Source: Planotetraspora kaengkrachanensis (lineage in GTDB: Bacteria > Actinomycetota > Actinomycetes > Streptosporangiales > Streptosporangiaceae). Taken from it: a stretch of 64,000 bases of DNA. Where the stretch lies: NCBI RefSeq assembly GCF_016862895.1, contig NZ_BONV01000010.1:204749-268748 (forward strand), given 5' to 3'. Shown one piece after another: positions 58,033 through 64,000 of this stretch; the first letter of the stretch is position 1; each line of letters begins with the position of its first letter. Made by a program: the position numbers and the translations under genes. The notes below the pieces were generated by a model. It made no database searches and was not told the DNA's origin. It saw only the letters and a program-made list of their open reading frames with translations.

Positions 58033-59379
58033 ATGGCACGGCCGGTTCACCGGTTGTCCGCGGTGTCCGTGGCACTCGCGGCGTCCATGATCGCGAGCGT
58101 GGTGGCCGCGGGTCCCTTCGCTCCGGCCGAGGCACACGGCCGGGACGAGACGCCGACCCCGACGCCCACACCGTCGTCGCCGCCGTCGTCGCCGCCACCG
58201 TCGTCGCCACTGTCGCCGTCCCCCTCGCCGACGCCGACCCCGTTGCCGTCCACGGCCACCCCGGCCCCGCCCCCCGGCGACGACCACCTTGTCGGCTCCT
58301 GGTCGGCGGCGACCACCCGGGTGACCACGGCGGTCGGCGGCCAGACGGTCCGGATGGTCGTCCGGGCGAGCCTCGGCGGATCGCGGGCGCGCGTCCATCT
58401 GTCCAACGTCTTCGGCTTCACTCCCGTGACGTTCACGAACGTCCATCTCGGCGTGCACGGCTCGGGGGCCCGGGTCCGCGCCGGCACCAACCGCCCGGTG
58501 ACGTTCGGCGGCGAGACGTCGGTGACGGTCCCCGCCGGGCAGAGCGTCTGGAGCGACCCGGTGTCCGGGAAGGTGGCCGCCGGACAGGACCTCGTCGTCA
58601 GCGTCCACGTCCCCGGCTATGTCCACGGAGTGACCGGCCACGACCGCGCCTTCGCGACCACGTACATGTCCGGACCGGGCGACCACGCGGCGGAGGAGTC
58701 CGCGAAGGGCTACACCTACACCAGCAACCAGTGGTTCTTCCTCGACCGCGTCGCGGTCGGCGCGACGCCCGCGACCGGATCCGTCGCGGTGCTCGGCGAC
58801 TCGCTCACCGACGGGACGGGGCAGGCCAACGACGCCAACCGCCGCTGGACCGACTACCTCCACCGGCGGCTGTCCGCGGGGTCCCGGCCGATGAGACTCG
58901 GCATCCTCAACGCGGGGATGGCGGGCAACCGGATCCTCCGGCCCACCGTCGGGCCCAGCGGCATCGCCCGGTTCGAGCGCGACGTCCTTTCCCAGCCCGG
59001 AGTCCGCACTGTCGTGGTCTTCGAAGGGATCAACGACATCTCCCGGGGTTCGTACGGCTCGGCGAAGCCGCTGATCGACGGCTACAAGAAGCTCATCGCG
59101 GCCGCGCACGCCGAGGACCTGCGGATCGTCGGCGCGACGCTGACCCCGTTCCACGGCTTCGGCAGCTGGACCCGGCAGAAGGAGAAGATCCGGCAGCAGG
59201 TCAACCGGTGGATCAGGACCAGCGGCGCCTTCGACTCCGTCGTCGACTTCGACAGGGCGGTCCGCGACCCCCGGTCTCCGCGACGGCTCGCCCACGCCTA
59301 CGACGACGGCGACCATCTGCACATGAGCGACGCGGGTCGCCGCCGGCTGGCCGACGCGGTGGCGCTGCGGGTGCTCTGA
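58033..59379 (+). CDS. Secreted SGNH/GDSL hydrolase
   Basis: 448 residues from ATG 58033, with GGAGGA 9 bases before. Signal peptide to about residue 36 (ending AEAHG), a Pro/Thr/Ser linker (about 42-75), a beta-rich domain (HLVGSWSAATTRVTTAVGGQTV) and an SGNH domain: VLGDSLTDGTG (Ser), NAGMAGNR (Gly), FEGINDI (Asn), YDDGDHLHMSDAG (Asp and His). It resembles secreted esterases active on sugar or lipid esters. The kinase gene follows 31 bases later. Confidence 0.9.
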   Translation: MARPVHRLSAVSVALAASMIASVVAAGPFAPAEAHGRDETPTPTPTPSSPPSSPPPSSPLSPSPSPTPTPLPSTATPAPPPGDDHLVGSWSAATTRVTTAVGGQTVRMVVRASLGGSRARVHLSNVFGFTPVTFTNVHLGVHGSGARVRAGTNRPVTFGGETSVTVPAGQSVWSDPVSGKVAAGQDLVVSVHVPGYVHGVTGHDRAFATTYMSGPGDHAAEESAKGYTYTSNQWFFLDRVAVGATPATGSVAVLGDSLTDGTGQANDANRRWTDYLHRRLSAGSRPMRLGILNAGMAGNRILRPTVGPSGIARFERDVLSQPGVRTVVVFEGINDISRGSYGSAKPLIDGYKKLIAAAHAEDLRIVGATLTPFHGFGSWTRQKEKIRQQVNRWIRTSGAFDSVVDFDRAVRDPRSPRRLAHAYDDGDHLHMSDAGRRRLADAVALRVL

Positions 59380-59410
59380 GTCCCGGGGAGTCCGCCGCGA
59401 TCGCTACGGT

Positions 59411-60985
59411 ATGACCATGGTCGCCCCTCTGGCCCCCGACGACCCGACCTCTCTCGGCGCGTTCCGGCTGACCGGACGCCTCGGTGAGGGCGGTCAGGGA
59501 GTCGTCTACCTCGGTCACGACGCCGCCGGCGAGCCCGTGGCCGTCAAGGTCATCAAGACCGGTCTCGATCCCGCCGTCCGCACCCGGCTCGCCCGCGAAC
59601 TGGACGCGATGCGGAGCGTGGCCCCGTTCTGCACGGCCCGTGTGCTGACCGCCGAGGTCGACCGGAGCGAGCCGTACATCGTGAGCGAGTACGTCGACGG
59701 TCCCTCCCTGCAGCAGCGCGTCTCAGACGGCGGTCCGCTGCGGGGCGGCGAGCTGGAGCGGCTCGCCGTCGGCACCGCGACCGCGCTGACGGCGATCCAC
59801 GCGGCCGGGATCGTGCACCGCGACTTCAAGCCGGGCAACGTCCTGCTCGGCCCGGACGGCCCACGCGTGGTCGACTTCGGCATCGCCCGGCAGGGCGAGA
59901 GCGACACGATCACGGCGGGGCCGATCGGCACCCCGGCCTACCTGGCTCCCGAGCAGATCGCCGGGAGTCCGGCCAGCGCGGCGTCCGACGTCTTCGCCTG
60001 GGGCGCCACGGTCGTCTTCGCCGCGACCGGCCACCGGGCCTTCGGCGGGGACAGCGTCGCCGCAGTGCTGCACAAGATCATGACGATCGACCCGGACGTC
60101 ACGGGAGTCCCCGCTCCCCTCCGCGCGACGGTCGGGCGTTGCCTGGCCAAGGACCCGGCGTCGCGTCCCACGGCACGTGACCTGCTCCTCGGACTGGTCG
60201 GGTCCGCTCCAGACCCGCTCGTGGCGGGTGTGGCGGCCGCGGACGGGAGTGTGCGAGGCGAGCCGGACGTGGACCGGACGCGGCCCCGGCAGCCTGTCGG
60301 ACAGCCGGTGGCGCACCTCGCGAACGTCCCGGATGCCATGCCGGCCGGGCCGCGCGACGGGGCGGGCGTGTCTGAGCCGCTGGGCACCGAACCGAGCGGC
60401 GGACGGCGGGGACGGCGCATCGGGTTGATCGCCGCGGTGGCCGCGCTCGTGGTTGCCGTGTCGGTCGCGGCGGCGTTCCTCCTGCCCAGGCTGTTCACTA
60501 CGTCCGACCCCGGCGGTTCGCCCGGCTCCACGACCCCCGCGGGCGCGCAGGGCACTCCGGCGGCCACGACGACGCAGGATCCCACGACGCCCGGCGACGA
60601 CCCCACGGACTCCGGTTACGGCACGGATCCAGCCGAGGAGCCGGACGACGGCGGCACGGGGGCGACCGTCCCGGCGGCATTCGCGGGAACCTGGCGCGGG
60701 CACATCACCCCGACCCCGGCCGGCCTGACGGGCGAGTACGACGTCGAGATCGAACTGGAGGCCGGCGAGGACAAGGGCACGTGGAAGGAGCCGGCGAACT
60801 CGTGCGAGGGCACGCTCTCCCTCACCGAGGCGGCCGATTCCGTGCTGACCTTCGACCTGGTCGACGCCGGGCAGTGCGTGCCCGGCACCGTCCGCCTCGA
60901 GCGCAAGGGCGGCGCCCTCACGTATCGGTGGAACGACGCGCTCGGCGCGCTGGAGTACAACGGCGACCTGGCCAAGGCGGGTTAG
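59411..60985 (+). CDS. Receptor-type Ser/Thr protein kinase
   Basis: 524 residues (start 59411, or ATG 59417; TACGGT two bases before 59411 could be a -10 giving leaderless start at 59417). Kinase domain: GRLGEGGQGVVYLG loop, AVKVIK (Lys), IVHRDFKPGNVLLG, VVDFGIAR, GTPAYLAPEQ. About 260-335 is a Pro/Gly-rich juxtamembrane part, then a helix (IGLIAAVAALVVAVSVAAAFLLP), a Thr/Pro/Asp linker, and an external domain of about 100 residues with two Cys (SCEGTLSL, GQCVPGTV) likely bridged. Senses an extracellular signal of unknown nature. Confidence 0.92.
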   Translation: MTMVAPLAPDDPTSLGAFRLTGRLGEGGQGVVYLGHDAAGEPVAVKVIKTGLDPAVRTRLARELDAMRSVAPFCTARVLTAEVDRSEPYIVSEYVDGPSLQQRVSDGGPLRGGELERLAVGTATALTAIHAAGIVHRDFKPGNVLLGPDGPRVVDFGIARQGESDTITAGPIGTPAYLAPEQIAGSPASAASDVFAWGATVVFAATGHRAFGGDSVAAVLHKIMTIDPDVTGVPAPLRATVGRCLAKDPASRPTARDLLLGLVGSAPDPLVAGVAAADGSVRGEPDVDRTRPRQPVGQPVAHLANVPDAMPAGPRDGAGVSEPLGTEPSGGRRGRRIGLIAAVAALVVAVSVAAAFLLPRLFTTSDPGGSPGSTTPAGAQGTPAATTTQDPTTPGDDPTDSGYGTDPAEEPDDGGTGATVPAAFAGTWRGHITPTPAGLTGEYDVEIELEAGEDKGTWKEPANSCEGTLSLTEAADSVLTFDLVDAGQCVPGTVRLERKGGALTYRWNDALGALEYNGDLAKAG

Positions 60986-61018
60986 CGGCCGCCTTTCGAC
61001 GTGACCCGGCCCCGGCGG

Positions 61019-61663
61019 TCAGCCGAGCCGTTCCGCCAGTTCGGTGAGCCCGTCGACGACCATGTCGGCCTGTGCCGCCTCGGGGCGCCCGGCGTGGAGG
61101 AGGCCCCACGGGCCGCGGCGGAGCAGGGCGGCCCGCATGCCTGCCCTTCTCGCCGGCAACACGTCGTTGTCCACGCGGTCGCCCACGTAGAGGATCTCTT
61201 CCGGAGCGTGCTCCGCCACCTCGGCGACCTTGGCGAAGAACGCGGGCTCGGGCTTCTCGACCCGCCAGGCGGCCGAGGTGTGGATGCCGTCCACGGGCAG
61301 GTCCATCGCGGCGAGCGCGTCGTAGGCCTGCGGCGGCTGGTTCCCCGCCACTATCAGCCGGTATCCGGCCTCGCGCAGCGCGGACAACCCCTGCCGCACG
61401 TCGGGGTAGAGGTCGTCCTCGTCGAAGTTCTCGCGCAGGCCGTCCGGGTCCTCCGCCCGCCAGGCCGCCATCTCGGCGCCGAGGTCGATGCCGGGCCGGA
61501 CCAGTTCGAACGCCTCGCGAAGCGGCCGGTCCAGTGCGGCCATGCCGCCGATGAGCCCGATGAAGGTGCCCCGGGGAACCCCCAGCCTGTCGGCCCAGCG
61601 CGTCCAGATCCGCGTCTCGTCGATCAGTGTCTCGCCCACGTCGAAAACCAGCGCCCGGATCAC
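61019..61663 (-). CDS. HAD-superfamily hydrolase
   Basis: 214 residues. Motif I is LVFDVGETLID: the nucleophile Asp is present, but the second Asp of DxDxT is Gly (DVGET), as in some HAD subfamilies. Motif II: LIVAGNQP; motif III Lys in EKPEPAFF; motif IV: LYVGDRVDNDVLPARRAGM. Cap helices lie between I and II (C1 type). Probably a small phosphatase or dehalogenase-like enzyme. Divergent from the gamma-glutamyltransferase homologue. Confidence 0.87.
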   Translation of the reverse strand: MIRALVFDVGETLIDETRIWTRWADRLGVPRGTFIGLIGGMAALDRPLREAFELVRPGIDLGAEMAAWRAEDPDGLRENFDEDDLYPDVRQGLSALREAGYRLIVAGNQPPQAYDALAAMDLPVDGIHTSAAWRVEKPEPAFFAKVAEVAEHAPEEILYVGDRVDNDVLPARRAGMRAALLRRGPWGLLHAGRPEAAQADMVVDGLTELAERLG

Positions 61664-61761
61664 GACTTTTCCTTTGCGTTCGTCACCGTTTTGTCACTAT
61701 CGCCGCCACTCTAGGGGGCGGTCTCCTCTTACCGGTGCGAGCCGTCGTAGAGTCCCCAATC

Positions 61762-63300
61762 GTGAGCGAGACGCGGTACGCCCTGAACGGCATGGTCTGC
61801 ACGGTCGATCATCTGGCCTCCGCCGCGGGGGCGGCCGTCCTGGATCGGGGCGGAAACGCGGTGGACGCCGCGATCGCGGCCAACGCCGTGCTCGCCGTGA
61901 CGTCGCCGCACATGTGCGGACTCGGCGGCGACCTGTTCGCCCTCGTCCACGACGGGTCGTCCGCCCACGCGCTCAACGCCTCGGGCCGGTCGGGCTCCGG
62001 CGCCGACCCGGACCGGCTCCGCGCCGAGGGTCACGACCGCATGCCGCACCTCTACGACATCCGCTCGGTCCCCGTGCCGGGGTGCGTCGACGGCTGGTCC
62101 GCCCTGCACGAACGGTTCGGACGGCTGCCGCTGTCCGACATCCTGGCCCCCGCGATCCGCCACGCCACGACGGGCTTCCCCGCCTCGCCGCTCCTGGGGC
62201 CGGGCGGCGAGTTCATCGGCTCGCTCGCGGGCGCGGGCGACTTCGCATCGGCGAGGCGCGCGGGTGACGTCATCCGCCGTCCGGGCGTCGCGAGGACGCT
62301 GGAGGCGATCGCCTCGGGCGGCCGAGCCGCCTTCTACCAGGGCGAGTTCGGCGAGGGCCTGCTCGCGCTCGGCGCGGGCGAGTACCTTCCCGAGGACCTG
62401 GCCGAGTCGAACGCCGACTGGGTGGAGCCCATCCGGGCCGAGGCGTTCGGCCACCGGATCTGGACCGTCCCGCCGAACTCGCAGGGCTACCTGCTGCTGC
62501 TGGCTCTGGCGATCCTCGACAAGCTCGACCTCCCCGACGACCCCGACGACCCCCGATGGGCGCACCTCCTCGTCGAGTCGGCCCGCGCGGCCGGCCACGA
62601 CCGGCTCGACGTCCTCTACGAAGGCGCCGCCGCGCCCCTGGACTCGGCCGACGCCAGGCGCACGCTGATCGATCCGGAACGGCGCACGCCGCTCACCGAG
62701 TACACGGCTCCCGGCGACACCACGTACCTGTGCGTGGTGGACGGCGACGGCATGGGCGTGTCCCTCATCCAGTCGAACGCGGCGGGCTTCGGCAGCCTGC
62801 TCTTCGAGCCCGCCACCGGGATCAATCTGCACAACCGCGGCATCGGCTTCTCGCTCGTCCCCGGCCACCCCGCCGAGTACGGCCCGCGCAGGCGCCCGCC
62901 CCACACGCTCTCCCCCGCGCTGATCACCCACCAGGACGGCTCGCTGCGGTCGGTCATCGGAACCATGGGCGGCGACGCCCAGCCGCAGATCCTGCTGCAA
63001 CTGGTCACCCGGCTGCTGCGGCACGGCCAGACCCCGGGACAGGTCATCGGCGCCCCTCGCTGGGCACTCGGCGTCGACGGAGCCGACACCGGCTTCGACA
63101 CCTGGCGGCAGGAGGCCGTCGTCGAGGTCGAGGACGGCGCGCCGTGGTCCGACGGCCTGCGCGGGTTCGGCCACCCGGTCACCGCGGTGGAGTACGGCTC
63201 CAACTTCGGCCACGCCCACCTGATCGACGTCCTGCCCTCGGGCGTCCTCGCCGGAGCCGCCGATCCGCGCGCGCTGATCGGCGCCGCTGTCGGCCGCTAG
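61762..63300 (+). CDS. Gamma-glutamyltransferase-family protein (Ntn hydrolase), cytoplasmic type
   Basis: 512 residues from GTG 61762. AAGAAVLDRGGNAVDAAIAANAVLAVTSPHMCGLGGD is the family N-terminal signature. The autocleavage Thr lies in PGDTTYLCVVDGDGMGVSLIQS (TTHxSVVD in classical GGT, here TTYLCVVD). Later come PHTLSPALITHQDGSLRSVIGTMGGDAQPQ. No signal peptide, so it acts inside the cell, unlike periplasmic GGT. Likely hydrolyses or transfers an acyl/glutamyl group; Tyr in place of His beside the nucleophile may alter substrate choice. Confidence 0.88.
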   Translation: MSETRYALNGMVCTVDHLASAAGAAVLDRGGNAVDAAIAANAVLAVTSPHMCGLGGDLFALVHDGSSAHALNASGRSGSGADPDRLRAEGHDRMPHLYDIRSVPVPGCVDGWSALHERFGRLPLSDILAPAIRHATTGFPASPLLGPGGEFIGSLAGAGDFASARRAGDVIRRPGVARTLEAIASGGRAAFYQGEFGEGLLALGAGEYLPEDLAESNADWVEPIRAEAFGHRIWTVPPNSQGYLLLLALAILDKLDLPDDPDDPRWAHLLVESARAAGHDRLDVLYEGAAAPLDSADARRTLIDPERRTPLTEYTAPGDTTYLCVVDGDGMGVSLIQSNAAGFGSLLFEPATGINLHNRGIGFSLVPGHPAEYGPRRRPPHTLSPALITHQDGSLRSVIGTMGGDAQPQILLQLVTRLLRHGQTPGQVIGAPRWALGVDGADTGFDTWRQEAVVEVEDGAPWSDGLRGFGHPVTAVEYGSNFGHAHLIDVLPSGVLAGAADPRALIGAAVGR

Positions 63301-63730
63301 TGCACGGTCCCGGTCAAGGCTCGCCGCGACCGCATCTCTGGCCTGGCGGCCCCGTCCGCCGTTGCGGCGCGTCGCCCCGGGGTCACGATGTTCCGCGCGG
63401 CCACGAGTGGATCTGTAGGCGGCCGGTAAGTCGGCCAGTGTGGCCAGGAATTCTTCGGTGCGCGCGCGAACAGGTGGGTCATCCGTTCGGTGGACAGCGA
63501 TGGGTTCACCTCTCGTCAGCAGCAGTCGCGCCCGCAGCAGGAGGAGATAGCCCTCTCCGTAGCGCTGATCATAGAGATCGAGGCAGGCGTCGGCCCGATC
63601 GAGGGCCGTGGTGGCCTTGTCGAGCTCCCCCAGCTCTGGCTTGGAGTGAGCCTGCGCACAGAGGAGGAGGTCTCGTTGATGGCCGACCTCGGCGCCGCGT
63701 ACTTCGAATTGAAGGAGGCGATCGGTGCGA
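63298..63730 (-). pseudogene. Decayed TPR-type regulator fragment
   Basis: On the minus strand from about 63680 down, a frame without start reads RDLLLCAQAHSKPELGELDK and DLYDQRYGEGYLLLLRARLL, text typical of helical-repeat (TPR) tails. Further on, one frame gives MTHLFARAP and the other TEEFLATLADLPAAYRS, which join only if a frameshift near 63460-63485 is repaired. So this is the eroded C-terminal part of a TPR-containing protein. It ends against the stop codon of the gamma-glutamyltransferase gene. The long plus-strand frame across it is its shadow. Confidence 0.5.
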
Positions 63731-63874
63731 CCGCCAGAGATGAGGCGTACTTGGAATCGCCCGGCTGGTCGGCTGTGCTAGCTGCAGCGCCGGCGGTTCA
63801 GGGTTTGTCGCAGGTCACCGCACGGCTTGATTACTTCAACCGGAAGTGACCGCGCGGGAGCCGATCCGCTGCAC

Positions 63875-64000
63875 TCAACGCATCTGATCCACGGCCAACT
63901 CTTCCCATGCCAACTCCCGGAAGGCCGGCAGAGCGTCCTGACCTACTGGGAGAGAAATGTCTGCTTGGAACCATGCCACGGCGAGCGCTGATTCGTACAA
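63875..64000 (-). CDS. C-terminal end of an unidentified gene, cut by window edge
   Basis: The last 41 codons of a minus-strand gene: YESALAVAWFQADISLPVG, then QDALPAFRELAWEELAVDQMR and TGA at 63875-63877. Codon usage fits a real gene. No family can be named from this short part. Confidence 0.5.
   Translation of the reverse strand: MYESALAVAWFQADISLPVGQDALPAFRELAWEELAVDQMR

Noticed and set aside
63490..63849. Plus-strand frame of 119 codons at the right end
   Set aside because: It lies over the minus-strand TPR remnant; its residues show no family pattern and it has no ribosome site.

Overview
The window is high-GC actinobacterial chromosome with short intergenic gaps, many GTG starts and chains of ATGA/GTGA overlaps. 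The style (DHA2 exporters, SigE-family sigma factor, an SCO2521-2524-like gene set, orphan terpene synthase, STAND/TPR proteins, Ser/Thr kinase) suggests a filamentous actinomycete, probably of the Streptosporangiales. That placement is inference, because no rRNA or species-level marker is present. One certain RNA gene is present: rnpB (RNase P RNA) on the minus strand at 15729-16123.

Layout. 1-13.5 kb is an accessory mixture: the 3' end of an ATP synthase subunit a gene without an adjacent atpE, two DHA2 exporters, a SigE sigma factor overlapping a membrane protein with three internal repeats, an azoreductase/MarR divergent pair, small VOC, cupin, GNAT, methyltransferase and phosphatase genes, and at least two broken genes. 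13.5-15.8 kb is a decayed integration locus at the 3' end of rnpB. A 31-bp direct repeat of the rnpB end (13797-13827 and 15725-15755) brackets about 1.9 kb, and each copy is preceded by the decayed C-terminal end of a tyrosine recombinase. 16.1-19.0 kb is a conserved core operon: Nif3-like protein, C4 zinc-ribbon coiled-coil protein, and RNase HI/histidine phosphatase fusion.

19.1-23.2 kb is a four-gene overlapping operon: M19 dipeptidase, M20 hydrolase, GNAT and N-acylamino-acid racemase/OSBS. Together they fit conversion of dipeptide-derived D-amino acids to L-amino acids. An orphan histidine kinase and a 2-hydroxyacid dehydrogenase follow. 26.4-32.8 kb is a six-gene, almost gap-free operon of uncharacterised proteins: a MinD/ParA-like protein with an altered P-loop (KGGTGRS), three proteins resembling the families named after Streptomyces coelicolor SCO2521, SCO2522 and SCO2524, and a membrane-anchored protein at each end. 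This is the best candidate for an undescribed system.

33-43 kb carries a FAD oxidoreductase, an SDR, a LacI regulator, a secreted S33 hydrolase and copCD. In its two long intergenic gaps lie arrays of the 12-mer GTGCATGATCAC spaced exactly 53 bp apart. 43-64 kb holds an S15-type hydrolase fused to an ABC ATPase with its permease, two STAND ATPases, an orphan class I terpene synthase, PAC2, Gfo/Idh/MocA, tyrosine phosphatase, ThrE, SGNH hydrolase, a receptor Ser/Thr kinase, a HAD hydrolase and a gamma-glutamyltransferase homologue. It ends in a decayed TPR gene and a gene cut by the window edge.
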